Shown here: piece after piece, positions 42,207 through 51,271 of the stretch
How the letters are laid out: the number at the start of each line of letters is the position of its first letter
How positions within the stretch are numbered: the stretch's first letter is position 1
NCBI GenBank assembly: GCA_052387905.1
Contig: JBQTIR010000025.1
Location: 26,721-90,720, forward strand
DNA from: JBQTII01 sp052387905
Lineage (GTDB): Bacteria; Actinomycetota; Actinomycetes; Sporichthyales; Sporichthyaceae
Length of the DNA: 64,000 nt
Direction of reading: 5' to 3'
Position numbers and translations under genes: made by a program
The notes under the pieces: generated by a model
The model's database searches: none
Told to the model about the DNA's origin: nothing
What the model saw: the letters and a program-made list of their open reading frames with translations, nothing else

Positions 42207-42240
42207 GCCCGCGATCTGGAGCACGTGCGTTCATCCAGAC

Positions 42241-42276
42241 GTAACACCGGTGCGGCATCGGTGATCAACGCGAAAC
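42241..42276 (+). promoter_or_regulatory. Tandem GlnR-like boxes upstream of amtB copy 1
   Basis: GTAAC-N6-GCGGC (42241-42256), four bases, then GTGAT-N6-GAAAC (42261-42276). The second unit matches the GlnR consensus GTnAC-N6-GAAAC closely. GlnR activates amtB operons under nitrogen limitation in Streptomyces and mycobacteria. Confidence 0.7.
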
Positions 42277-42378
42277 ATTCGCCGCCTCCCGGCGAAATGC
42301 GCCCTAGACACCCTTCGGGGCAGGACGCGATTGCGGCTCACGTGAGTCGCGCAGTGACAAAAAGGGAGGCACCCCCCA

Positions 42379-43716
42379 GTGGAATCCGCTCTCGACACAG
42401 GCAATACCGCCTGGATCTTGGTCAGCTGTGCCCTGGTGATGCTCATGACACCGGGCCTGGCGTTCTTCTACGGCGGCATGGTCCGTATGAAGAGCGTGCT
42501 CAACATGTTGATGATGTCGGCGGCCGCCATGGCGATCGTCACGATCATCTGGGTCGTCTACGGCTACAGCCTGGCGCTGACCAGGGATGAGGGGAACGGC
42601 CTGATCGGTGGCTTCGATGCCGTCGGGCTCGAAGACCAGATCGTGGACAACGGCGCTGCGCTGCCGGAGTCGGTCTTTGTCGCCTTCCAGCTCATGTTCG
42701 CGATCATCACCGTCGCGTTGATCTCCGGTGCGATCGCCGACCGCGCGAAGTTCAGCACCTGGTGCATCTTCGTGGCCGTCTGGGTCTCGATCGTCTACGT
42801 GCCGGTCGCGCACTGGGTCTTCCACTTCGGCGACGACCGTGCGGGCGACGGCACGCTGGTCGACCCGGGCTGGATCGTCGACCTCGGCGCGCTCGACTTC
42901 GCCGGTGGCACCGCGGTGCACATCAACGCGGGTGCCGCGGCGCTCGCCCTGATCATCGTGCTGGGCAAGCGCAAGGGCTGGGGCAAGGACCCGATGCGCC
43001 CGCACAACCTGCCGTTGGTGTTCCTCGGCGCCGGCCTGCTCTGGTTCGGCTGGTTCGGCTTCAACGCCGGCTCCGCGCTTTCCGCCGGCAACACCGCAGG
43101 GGTGGCCTTCCTCAACACCCAGGTCGCCACTGCCGCTGCGGTGATCGGTTGGCTGATCGTGGAGAAGGTCCGCGACGGTCACTTCACCTCCCTCGGTGCT
43201 GTCTCCGGTGCGGTGACCGGCCTGGTCGCCATCACCCCGGCCTGCAACACGGTCACCCCCCTCGGCGCCATCGCGATCGGCTTCATCGCCGGTGGCATCT
43301 GTGCTCTCGCGATCACACTCAAATGGAAGCTGGGCTACGACGACTCGCTCGACGTCGTCGGTATTCACCTTGTCGGTGGCCTGGTGGGCACCTTGATGAT
43401 TGGCGTGGTCGGTGCAGCTGCCGCCCCGTCCGGTGTCGACGGGTTGCTCTTCGGCGGCGGCGGGGACCAGCTGGGCAAGCAGGCGATCGCGGCCTTCGCC
43501 GTGATGGGTTACTCGTTCTTCGTCACGCTGGTCATCGCCTTCATTCTGGAGAAGACGGTCGGCTTCCGGATCTCCGCCGATGACGAGGTGGGCGGCATCG
43601 ACCTGGCCGAGCACGCCGAGACCGCCTACGAGTTGACCTCGGTCGGGACGGCCCAGGCCCGGATGCCCAGCGGCGCCAGCAGCACGGTCCCGACGAGCTC
43701 GAGGGTGGACGCATGA
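42379..43716 (+). CDS. amtB: Ammonium transporter, copy 1 (His-His type)
   Basis: 445 residues, eleven predicted membrane segments. GLAFFYGGMVR near 26, the FAGGTAVHINAGAAAL region with the first pore histidine H181, GLLWFGWFGFNAGSAL, and DVVGIHLVGG with the second pore histidine H330. Imports ammonium. GTG start with AAGGGAGG upstream. Preceded by two GlnR-like boxes and overlapping glnK by four bases, so the transporter and its PII regulator are coupled. A paralogue with a changed pore residue follows 570 bases downstream. Confidence 0.97.
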   Translation: MESALDTGNTAWILVSCALVMLMTPGLAFFYGGMVRMKSVLNMLMMSAAAMAIVTIIWVVYGYSLALTRDEGNGLIGGFDAVGLEDQIVDNGAALPESVFVAFQLMFAIITVALISGAIADRAKFSTWCIFVAVWVSIVYVPVAHWVFHFGDDRAGDGTLVDPGWIVDLGALDFAGGTAVHINAGAAALALIIVLGKRKGWGKDPMRPHNLPLVFLGAGLLWFGWFGFNAGSALSAGNTAGVAFLNTQVATAAAVIGWLIVEKVRDGHFTSLGAVSGAVTGLVAITPACNTVTPLGAIAIGFIAGGICALAITLKWKLGYDDSLDVVGIHLVGGLVGTLMIGVVGAAAAPSGVDGLLFGGGGDQLGKQAIAAFAVMGYSFFVTLVIAFILEKTVGFRISADDEVGGIDLAEHAETAYELTSVGTAQARMPSGASSTVPTSSRVDA

Positions 43717-44051
43717 AACTCCTGACTGCGGTGATCAAGCCGTTCAAGCTCGATGACGTGCGTAGTGCGCTGGAGAAGTTCGGGGTCCAGGGCATGACCG
43801 TCAGCGAGGCCAGTGGCTACGGCCGCCAGCGTGGGCACACCGAGGTCTACCGGGGGGCGGAGTACACCGTCGACCTGGTGCCCAAGGTGCGCCTGGAGGT
43901 TCTGGTCGACGATTCCGACATCGTCGATGTCCTGGAGGTGGTGGTGAAGGCCGCCCAGACCGGCAAGATCGGAGACGGCAAGGTGTGGGTGATCCCGGTC
44001 GACACCGCGGTGCGGGTGCGCACCGGGGAACGGGACGTCGACGCCCTTTAG
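43713..44051 (+). CDS. glnK: Nitrogen regulatory protein PII, copy 1
   Basis: 112 residues. Complete T-loop RQRGHTEVYRGAEYTVDL with the modifiable tyrosine Y51, and the C-terminal VRVRTGERDVDAL signature. In actinobacteria Y51 is adenylylated by GlnD and the protein blocks AmtB when nitrogen is plentiful. ATG overlaps the amtB stop (ATGA). About three quarters of residues match copy 2; differences cluster at 60-95. A strong terminator hairpin follows. Confidence 0.97.
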   Translation: MKLLTAVIKPFKLDDVRSALEKFGVQGMTVSEASGYGRQRGHTEVYRGAEYTVDLVPKVRLEVLVDDSDIVDVLEVVVKAAQTGKIGDGKVWVIPVDTAVRVRTGERDVDAL

Positions 44052-44070
44052 TAACGAACGCTCACCCCGC

Positions 44071-44104
44071 GCGGGGGTCCGGCCGGCTACGGCCGGACCC
44101 CCGC
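44071..44104 (+). terminator. Terminator after glnK copy 1
   Basis: Perfect 15-bp GC-rich stem (44071-44085 with 44090-44104) and a four-base loop, 19 bases after the stop. It separates the two amtB-glnK units. Confidence 0.88.
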
Positions 44105-44167
44105 ACGCGTGAGCGGCCCGACGGACGCCCCGCCGGGCACCGGCGCTGCGAGGCGCGAAATGTGTTC

Positions 44168-44203
44168 GTAACGTTCGTGCAAGATCGGTGATCTTGGGGA
44201 AAC
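44168..44203 (+). promoter_or_regulatory. Tandem GlnR-like boxes upstream of amtB copy 2
   Basis: GTAAC-N6-GCAAG (44168-44183), four bases, GTGAT-N6-GAAAC (44188-44203). Spacing is identical to the site before copy 1 although the spacer bases differ, so the arrangement is under selection. Confidence 0.75.
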
Positions 44204-44286
44204 ACGTCCGTGATGCAGCGGAAACCCGCTGTCGAGAACGTCCGTGTGCTGCCCGCAATGGGCGCCGGGCAGAGGAGACGACAGCG

Positions 44287-45615
44287 ATGGCGGAGATCAG
44301 CGGGGCAGATACCGCGTGGATCCTGGCGTGCACCTCGATGGTGCTGGTCATGACCTTCGGGCTCGCCGTTTTCTACGGCGGCATGGTCCGGGCCAAGAAC
44401 GTCCTGAACACGATGATGATGGTCGTCGCGACCATCGCCGTCCTCACCGTCTCCTGGTTCGGCTGGATCTACAGCCTCGCGTTCTCCGGTGACTCCGGCG
44501 GCGGCCTGATCGGAAGTTTCGACGACGTCGGCATGGTCGATGCGTTGGACCAGGTCTCGGGCACGATCCCCACCCTGCTCTTCGCCACCTTCCAGCTCAC
44601 CTTCGCGTTGATCACCTGCGCCCTGGTGTGCGGATCGATCGTGGACCGGGCCAAGTTCAGCGCCTGGTGCGTCTTCATCGTGGCGTGGGCGACCCTGGTC
44701 TACGCGCCGATGGCGCACTGGGCGTTCTACTTCGGTGACGACGAGAACGATCCCGGCTGGATGGTCGACTTCGGGGTGCTGGACTTCGCCGGCGGCACGG
44801 TCGTCGAGATCAACTCCGGCGCCTCGGGTCTGGCCCTCGCGCTGGTCATCGGCGCCCGACTGGGCTGGAAGCGCGACCCGATGCGCCCGCACAACCTCAC
44901 GCTGGTCATGCTCGGCGCCGGCCTGCTGTGGTTCGGTTGGTTCGGCTTCAACGCCGGCTCCGCGCTGGGCGCCAACATGCAGGCAGCCTTGGTGCTGACC
45001 AACACGATGATCGCCGGCGCCGTCGGGATCATGAGCTGGTTGGCGGTCGAGCGACTGCGCGACGGGACCTTCACCTCCTTCGGTGCCGCGTCCGGCGCGG
45101 TCTCGGGCCTGGTCGCCATCACACCCTCGTGTGCGGCGGTCACCCCGATCGGCGCCGCCGCGGTCGGCCTGGTCGCCGGCGCGGTCTGTGCGTTGGCGAT
45201 CGCGCTGAAGTACAAGCTCGGTTACGACGATTCCCTCGATGTCGTCGGGGTGCACTTCGTCGGCGGCGTGGTCGGCATGGTGATGGTTGGCCTGGTCGCG
45301 AGTTCGCAGGCGACGGGGATCCTGACCGGGGATGACCCCACCGACGGCATCGACGGGCTGCTCTACGGCGGCGGTCTGGACCAGCTGGGCAAGCAGCTGG
45401 TCGGGGCCGTCGCGGCCATGGCCTACGCCTTCACCGTGACCTTCATCATCGGGTTGGTGATCCACAAGACCATCGGCTTCCGGGTCACCCCGGAGCAGGA
45501 GCTAGGCGGACTTGACCTGGCCCTGCACGCTGAAACGGCCTACGAGCTTGGTGTGAGCGGGGCCTCCACCGGCAGGATGGTGTCCTCATCGGAGGACGGC
45601 TCACCCGGGAACTGA
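44287..45615 (+). CDS. amtB: Ammonium transporter, copy 2 (Glu-His type)
   Basis: 442 residues from ATG 44287 (AGGAGA upstream). Same eleven-segment fold as copy 1: GLAVFYGGMVRAKNVLN, DPMRPHNLTLVMLGAG, GLLWFGWFGFNAGSALG. The first twin-His position is Glu174 (GGTVVEINSGASG), while the second is His323 (VVGVHFVGG). Fungal Mep1/Mep3 carry Glu at this place, where it alters transport behaviour relative to His. It has its own GlnR-like boxes and is followed by its own glnK and then glnD. Confidence 0.96.
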   Translation: MAEISGADTAWILACTSMVLVMTFGLAVFYGGMVRAKNVLNTMMMVVATIAVLTVSWFGWIYSLAFSGDSGGGLIGSFDDVGMVDALDQVSGTIPTLLFATFQLTFALITCALVCGSIVDRAKFSAWCVFIVAWATLVYAPMAHWAFYFGDDENDPGWMVDFGVLDFAGGTVVEINSGASGLALALVIGARLGWKRDPMRPHNLTLVMLGAGLLWFGWFGFNAGSALGANMQAALVLTNTMIAGAVGIMSWLAVERLRDGTFTSFGAASGAVSGLVAITPSCAAVTPIGAAAVGLVAGAVCALAIALKYKLGYDDSLDVVGVHFVGGVVGMVMVGLVASSQATGILTGDDPTDGIDGLLYGGGLDQLGKQLVGAVAAMAYAFTVTFIIGLVIHKTIGFRVTPEQELGGLDLALHAETAYELGVSGASTGRMVSSSEDGSPGN

Positions 45616-45648
45616 CGTTTGCTCACTGCAGCACAACCAGGAGGCGCA

Positions 45649-45987
45649 ATGAAGCTCGTGACCGCGGTGATCAAGCCGTTCAAGCTCGACGACGTGCGGG
45701 CAGCACTGGAGAAGCTGGGCGTGCACGGGATGACGGTGACCGAGGCCAGCGGCTACGGCCGCCAGCGTGGGCACACCGAGGTGTACCGGGGCGCGGAGTA
45801 CGTCGTGGACCTGGTGCCCAAAGTCCGCCTGGAGGTGCTCATTGACTCGGCCGACGCCGAGGCGGTCATCGCCGCCATCACGGCCGCTGCGCAGACCGGC
45901 AAGATCGGTGACGGCAAGATCTGGGTCACCCCGATCGAAGCCGTGGTCCGGGTGCGCACCGGCGAGCGGGACATCGACGCCCTCTAG
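45649..45987 (+). CDS. glnK: Nitrogen regulatory protein PII, copy 2
   Basis: 112 residues from ATG 45649, preceded by AGGAGG. T-loop with Y51 is intact (GHTEVYRGAEYVVDL) and the C-terminal VRVRTGERDIDAL is nearly the same as copy 1. Region 66-85 (SADAEAVIAAITAAAQ) differs most. Unlike copy 1 it does not overlap its amtB; a 33-base gap with a strong ribosome binding site intervenes. glnD starts 56 bases later. Confidence 0.97.
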   Translation: MKLVTAVIKPFKLDDVRAALEKLGVHGMTVTEASGYGRQRGHTEVYRGAEYVVDLVPKVRLEVLIDSADAEAVIAAITAAAQTGKIGDGKIWVTPIEAVVRVRTGERDIDAL

Positions 45988-46006
45988 GTGTTCGGGTCAC
46001 ACCCTC

Positions 46007-46020
46007 TAGCCTGGGCCCCG
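46007..46020 (+). promoter_or_regulatory. Candidate -10 box of glnD
   Basis: TAGCCT at 46007-46012 would place transcription start near 46020, giving a 5' UTR of about 24 bases with GGGGGAT before the glnD ATG. glnD may thus be expressed independently of amtB-glnK. Confidence 0.45.
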
Positions 46021-46043
46021 ATGGACAGGCGGGGGATACGGCG

Positions 46044-48353
46044 ATGACGTACGCGCAGGCGCGCGCGGACCTGCTTGGGCGCTGCGAGCCTTACGGCCCC
46101 GGGCGCCGCAGCGCCCTCAGCGCTGCGGCCGACTGCTGGCTCGCCGACCTGCTGCGGACCGCTACCGGCGGGGACGAGGCGCAGGTGGCACTCGTCGCCG
46201 TCGGCGGGTACGGCCGCGGCGAACTGGTGGCCGGGTCCGACCTCGATGTGCTCCTGCTGCACGCCCGGCGCCGGGATATCGGCACCATCGCGGAACGCAT
46301 CTGGTACCCGATCTGGGACTCCGGGGTGAAGCTGGACCACTCGGTCCGGACGGTGCCCGAGGCCCGTACCGTCGCCGCCGGCGACCTCAAGGCTTTGCTC
46401 GGTCTGCTCGACATGCGCCACATTGCCGGGGACTGCGGCCTCACCGACCAGCTGCGCAGCGTGGTGCTCTCGGACTGGCGCTCGGCGGCTCCCGCACGGC
46501 TGCCCGAGCTGCGCGAATCCGCCCGGGAGCGGGACGCCACCAACGGCGAGCTGGCGTTCCTGCTGGAGCCGGACCTCAAGGAGAGCCGGGGAGGCCTGCG
46601 CGACCTGGTCACCTTGCGGGCGGTGGCGGCCTCCTGGGTCGCGGACGTTCCGCACGCCCGGATCGCGGGCGCCCACGATCGCCTGCTCGACGTCCGGGAC
46701 GCGCTGCACAGCGTCACCGGCCGGGGTACCGACCGCCTGGTCCTGCAGGACCAGGACGCGGTAGCGGCGGAGTTGGGGATGCTCGACGCGATCGCGCTGA
46801 TGCGATCCCTCGCTGAGGTCGGGCGCACCATCGCCTACGCCGGTGACATCACCTGGCGCCGCGTCGAGCAAGTGCTCGCCTCGCGCTCGCGCCGTTTCCG
46901 GCTGCCCCGCAGTGGAGGCAAGCCCGAGCCGCGTACCCCGCTCGCGGACGGCGTCGTGCAGTCCGAGGGTGAGGCGGTGCTCGCCCGCGACGCCGATCCC
47001 GTCAAGGATCCGGTCCTCGTGCTGCGCGCTGCCGCGGCGGCCGCGCAGGCCGGGATTCCGCTCTCGCCCGGCACCGTCGAGCGGTTTGCCGCCACGGCAC
47101 GCCGGCTTCCCGAACCGTGGCCGGACGCTGCGCGCGAGGAGCTGGTGCGGCTGCTCGGCGCCGGCCGTCCGGCGGTCCAGGTGTGGGAATCCCTCGACCT
47201 CGCGGGCGTCATCACCACCTTGATCCCGGACTGGGCGCGGGTCAGTTGCCGGCCGCAGCGCAACGCCGTGCACCGGTTCACCGTCGACCGCCATCTGGTC
47301 GAAGCCGCAGCCAACGCGGCGGCGTTCACGCGCCGGGTGGCCCGCCCGGACCTGCTGCTGGTCGGCGCCCTGTTGCACGACATCGGCAAGGGCTGGCCCG
47401 GGGACCACAGCGTCACCGGCGTGACGGTGGTGCGCGATCTCGCTCCGCGGATGGGTTTCGCCGCAGCTGACGTCGACACCCTCGCCGCGCTGGTCACCCA
47501 CCACTTGCTGCTCCCGGACATCGCCACCCGCCGCGACCTGGACGACCCCGCGACGCTGGCGCACGTTGCCGATGCGGTCGGTGACGTGGAGTACCTGGAC
47601 CTGCTGGCCGCGCTGACCGAGGCCGATGCCCTGGCCACCGGCCCGGCTGCCTGGACCCCCTGGCGGTCGGAGTTGATCGCCACGTTGGTCGAACGCACGC
47701 GGGCTGTTCTTGCGGGCCGGCCTGCGCCGACCTCGGGGGGATTGACGGCGGCTCAGCGGGCGATGGCGCGCGAGGGAGTGATCGAGGTCCACATCGGCGC
47801 GGAATCCGACGGCACCATCGTCACCGTCGTCTCCCCGGACCGCCTCGGCCTGCTCGGGACCGTTGCCGGCGTGTTCGGCGTGCACCGCCTCGGTGTCCGC
47901 TCCGCGGTGACCGAGACCATCGGGACGGCGGCCGTGACGGTCTGGACGGTCAACCCCGACTTCGGCACCCCCCCGGATGCCGCGGTGCTGCGCGGCGACC
48001 TGGTGCGCGCCCTGGACGGATCCCTCGACGTGACCGATCGCCTGGCCCGGCGCGCGGCTTCCCAGCTGGCACGCACCGTGATCGAGGTGCCGCCGCCACG
48101 GGTAGCCGTGATCCCGGCCGCCTCCGCGACCTCGACGGTTCTGGAGGTCCGCGCGCACGATGCCCCTGCCTTGCTGCACAAGGTGGGCACCGCGCTGGCC
48201 GCGGCCGAGGTCGACATCCGTTCCGCCAAGGTCAGCACCTGGGGCGCGGAGGCCGTCGACGTCTTCTATCTCACCGAGCCGGTCACCGGAGCCCCACTCT
48301 CCGACGCCCGCGCCAGCGCCGTCTGCGCCGCCGTCCTCGCTGCCCTGGACTGA
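46044..48353 (+). CDS. glnD: PII nucleotidyltransferase (GlnD)
   Basis: 769 residues. Nucleotidyltransferase domain with GGYGRGELVAGSDLDVLLLH (catalytic GSxxDxD, residues 64-68 region). The central HD domain has LLHDIGKG near 444-451 for removal of the group from PII. Two ACT domains lie at about 579-660 and 697-769 and sense glutamine. In Streptomyces and Corynebacterium this enzyme adenylylates rather than uridylylates PII. It is the partner of the two upstream PII proteins. Confidence 0.96.
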   Translation: MTYAQARADLLGRCEPYGPGRRSALSAAADCWLADLLRTATGGDEAQVALVAVGGYGRGELVAGSDLDVLLLHARRRDIGTIAERIWYPIWDSGVKLDHSVRTVPEARTVAAGDLKALLGLLDMRHIAGDCGLTDQLRSVVLSDWRSAAPARLPELRESARERDATNGELAFLLEPDLKESRGGLRDLVTLRAVAASWVADVPHARIAGAHDRLLDVRDALHSVTGRGTDRLVLQDQDAVAAELGMLDAIALMRSLAEVGRTIAYAGDITWRRVEQVLASRSRRFRLPRSGGKPEPRTPLADGVVQSEGEAVLARDADPVKDPVLVLRAAAAAAQAGIPLSPGTVERFAATARRLPEPWPDAAREELVRLLGAGRPAVQVWESLDLAGVITTLIPDWARVSCRPQRNAVHRFTVDRHLVEAAANAAAFTRRVARPDLLLVGALLHDIGKGWPGDHSVTGVTVVRDLAPRMGFAAADVDTLAALVTHHLLLPDIATRRDLDDPATLAHVADAVGDVEYLDLLAALTEADALATGPAAWTPWRSELIATLVERTRAVLAGRPAPTSGGLTAAQRAMAREGVIEVHIGAESDGTIVTVVSPDRLGLLGTVAGVFGVHRLGVRSAVTETIGTAAVTVWTVNPDFGTPPDAAVLRGDLVRALDGSLDVTDRLARRAASQLARTVIEVPPPRVAVIPAASATSTVLEVRAHDAPALLHKVGTALAAAEVDIRSAKVSTWGAEAVDVFYLTEPVTGAPLSDARASAVCAAVLAALD

Positions 48354-48415
48354 CACGTAGGCTGGCCGCTGCCCCTGACCGATCGCTCGCGCCGCTCGTA
48401 AGGACCCTCCCTGCC

Positions 48416-49972
48416 GTGTTCGACACCCTGTCCGATCGTCTTGCCGCGTCGCTGAAGAACCTGCGCGGCAAGGGCCGGCTCTCCGAGGCGGACATCGACG
48501 CGACCGCCCGCGAGATCCGCGTCGCGCTGCTCGAGGCCGACGTCGCCCTGCCCGTCGTCAAGGACTTCATCGGCGCGGTCAAGGAGCGCGCCCGGGGCTC
48601 GGAGGTCAGCGGCGCACTGAACCCGGCGCAGCAGGTCATCAAGATCGTCAACGAGGAATTGGTCACGATCCTCGGCGGCGAGACCCGCCGGCTGCGCTTC
48701 GCGAAGACCTCTCCGACGGTGCTGATGCTCTGCGGTCTGCAGGGTGCCGGTAAGACGACTCTGGCCGGCAAGCTCGCGAAGCACCTGGCCGATCAGGGAC
48801 ACCAGCCGATGCTGGTCGCTGCGGACCTGCAGCGCCCCAACGCCGTCCAACAGCTTCAGGTCGTCGGCGAGCGGGCCGGCGTCGTGGTTTACGCCCCGCA
48901 GCCGGGCAGCGGCGTGGGTGACCCGGTCCAGGTGGCCAAGGACTCGATCTCCGAGGCCCGTCGTCTTCAGCACGACATCGTCATCGTCGACACCGCGGGC
49001 CGTCTTGGTGTCGACGCGGAGATGATGGCGCAGGCCATCAACATTCGGGATGCCGTCCATCCCGACGAGATCCTCTTCGTGGTCGACGCGATGATCGGCC
49101 AGGACGCGGTGACGACTGCGCAGGCCTTCATGGACGGGGTCGGCTTCGACGGCGTCGTACTCACCAAGCTCGACGGCGACGCCCGCGGTGGCGCGGCGCT
49201 GTCCGTCGCCAAGGTGACCGGCCGTCAGATCATGTTCGCGTCCAACGGCGAGAAGGTCGGCGACTTCGACGCCTTCCACCCGGACCGGATGGCCTCGCGC
49301 ATCCTCGGCATGGGCGACATGCTCACGCTGATCGAGGAAGCGGAGAAGACCTTCGACGCCGAGCAGACGGCCAAGATGGCCGAGAAGCTCATGAAGGGCG
49401 GCAAGGGCAACGAGTTCACCCTCGAGGACTTCAAGTCGCAGATGCTGCAGGTCCGCAAGATGGGCTCGCTGACGAAGATCTTCGGGATGCTCCCCGGGAT
49501 GGGCGACTTCAAGGAACAGCTGTCCCAGGTCGACGACTCCGACCTCGACCGCGTCGTGGCGATCATCAACGGCATGACCCCGGCCGAACGCGCCGACCCG
49601 AAGATCCTCAACCACTCCCGGCGCACCCGCATCGCCAAGGGTTCCGGGGTCGAGCCGAGCGAGATCAACAAGCTCGTCGAGCGCTTCTTCGAGGCCCGCA
49701 AGATGATGCAACAGATGGCCGGCGGCGCCATGAAGGGCTTTCCGGGGATGGGCGGCATGGGTGGCGGCGGGATGCCGGGTCTCGGTGGCGGGGGCAAGAA
49801 GTCCCGCGGCAAGATGGCCAAACCCGCCAAGGTCAAGGGCGGCAAGAGCGGCAACCCGGCCAAGCGCGCGCAGGAGACCGCGGCCGCCCAGGCCCGGGCC
49901 GACGATGCGCCGCCGATGAACTTCGAACTCCCGTCGGACTTCACGGACCTGCTCGGTCCCGGATCGCGTTAG
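48416..49972 (+). CDS. ffh: Signal recognition particle protein Ffh
   Basis: 518 residues. N domain 1-85, G domain with GLQGAGKTTLAGKLAKHL (about 106-123), DTAGRLGVDAEMM and TKLDGDARGG, and an M domain from about 325 with MLPGMGDFK and the RRTRIAKGSG RNA-binding motif. The C-terminal tail is Met/Gly rich (GGMGGGGMPGLGGGGK) then basic. Binds 4.5S RNA and signal sequences, docking on FtsY. GTG start; a TAGGCT -10-like box at about 48358-48363 lies upstream. Confidence 0.97.
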   Translation: MFDTLSDRLAASLKNLRGKGRLSEADIDATAREIRVALLEADVALPVVKDFIGAVKERARGSEVSGALNPAQQVIKIVNEELVTILGGETRRLRFAKTSPTVLMLCGLQGAGKTTLAGKLAKHLADQGHQPMLVAADLQRPNAVQQLQVVGERAGVVVYAPQPGSGVGDPVQVAKDSISEARRLQHDIVIVDTAGRLGVDAEMMAQAINIRDAVHPDEILFVVDAMIGQDAVTTAQAFMDGVGFDGVVLTKLDGDARGGAALSVAKVTGRQIMFASNGEKVGDFDAFHPDRMASRILGMGDMLTLIEEAEKTFDAEQTAKMAEKLMKGGKGNEFTLEDFKSQMLQVRKMGSLTKIFGMLPGMGDFKEQLSQVDDSDLDRVVAIINGMTPAERADPKILNHSRRTRIAKGSGVEPSEINKLVERFFEARKMMQQMAGGAMKGFPGMGGMGGGGMPGLGGGGKKSRGKMAKPAKVKGGKSGNPAKRAQETAAAQARADDAPPMNFELPSDFTDLLGPGSR

Positions 49973-49982
49973 GACCTTGTCG

Positions 49983-51059
49983 ATGTCTGACGTACTGCAC
50001 GTGCGCGGTGTGCGCCTGCCCGACGAGCAGCCGGTGGAGCTGTGGATCCGCGACGGCACGGTGACCTATGAACCCCAGGCCGATGCCAGCACGGTCGCCA
50101 CGGGCTGGATCGCGCCCGGGCTGGTCGACATGCACTGTCACATCGGTTTGGTGGGGACCGGAGAGCCGGAGCTGGCGGTGACCGAGACCCAGGCGCTTCG
50201 GACCCGGGACAGCGGGGTGCTCCTGGCCCGCGACTGCGGGGTCCCGGGGGACACCCGCTGGATCGATGACCGCGACGACCTCCCGAAGGTGATCCGGGCG
50301 GGCCGCCACATCGCTCGGCCGCTGCGCTACGTCCGCAATTTCGGCGTCGAGGTCGAACCGTCGGGTCTCGTGGACGCCGTCGCCGAACAGGCGAAGCGCA
50401 GCGATGGTTGGGTCAAGATCGTCGGCGACTGGATCGACCGGGAGGCCGGCGACCTGACCCCGCTGTGGCCGTTGGCGGCATTGACGGCGGCGGTGGCGGC
50501 CGCGCATGAGAACGGCGTGCGGGCGACGACTCATGTCTTCTCCTGGGACGGGCTCGCGGCGGCGCTGGCGGCAGGGTTCGACTGCATCGAGCACGGCACC
50601 GGGATGGATTCCGACCTGATCGAGGCGATGGCCGCGTCTGGGACGGCGCTGGTGCCCACGCTGCTCAACGTCGAGGAGAACTTCCCCGGGATCGCCGCGG
50701 GCGGCGAGGCCAAATACCCCGCCTATGCCGCGCACATGCGCGCGCTTCACGACGGCGCGGGCGAGCGGATCGCGCAGGCCTACGAGGCCGGGGTCCCGAT
50801 TTTCGTCGGCAGTGACGCCGGCGGCGTCATCGAGCACGGACGGATCGTCGACGAGATCGCCGCGCTGCACCGCGCCGGTATCCCGTTGGAGTACGTGCTG
50901 GGCGGCGCTTCGTGGCGGGCCCGGAACTATCTCGGGCGTCCGAACCTCGACGAGGGCGATCCCGCCGATCTGATCGTGTTCGACGCCGATCCCCGTGGCG
51001 ACCTCGCGGTGATCGGGAACCCGACCCGGATCATCCTGCGGGGTCGCGTCATCGCCTGA
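49983..51059 (+). CDS. Amidohydrolase family protein
   Basis: 358 residues. TIM-barrel metal hydrolase: WIAPGLVDMHCHIGL with the HxH metal motif near 42-56, a possible carboxylated lysine in VKIVGDWID, ATTHVFSWDGLAAALAAGFD and CIEHGTGMD with metal histidines, and FVGSDAGGVIEHG with the catalytic Asp. Substrate unknown; relatives include imidazolonepropionase- and dipeptidase-like enzymes. ATG 49983 is preferred over TTG 49977. It is conserved in this place after ffh in several actinobacteria. Confidence 0.85.
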   Translation: MSDVLHVRGVRLPDEQPVELWIRDGTVTYEPQADASTVATGWIAPGLVDMHCHIGLVGTGEPELAVTETQALRTRDSGVLLARDCGVPGDTRWIDDRDDLPKVIRAGRHIARPLRYVRNFGVEVEPSGLVDAVAEQAKRSDGWVKIVGDWIDREAGDLTPLWPLAALTAAVAAAHENGVRATTHVFSWDGLAAALAAGFDCIEHGTGMDSDLIEAMAASGTALVPTLLNVEENFPGIAAGGEAKYPAYAAHMRALHDGAGERIAQAYEAGVPIFVGSDAGGVIEHGRIVDEIAALHRAGIPLEYVLGGASWRARNYLGRPNLDEGDPADLIVFDADPRGDLAVIGNPTRIILRGRVIA

Positions 51060-51271
51060 CCCCCGTCGGCGACCAAGGAGCCGTTGGCCATGTGACCAGC
51101 ACGATGCAGGCGCGCCCTGCCCCGTCTGGCATACTCGGTCGCTGCATCGCTAGGGACCGGGCCCTCTACCCCACCCAGGCGACCAGCGGGTCCACGGCTT
51201 CCGGAACCCCACCCGGGCGCGGTACCCATCGATCGTTGCCCAGCAGGGCAGACCAGGAGTTCAGAAGCACC

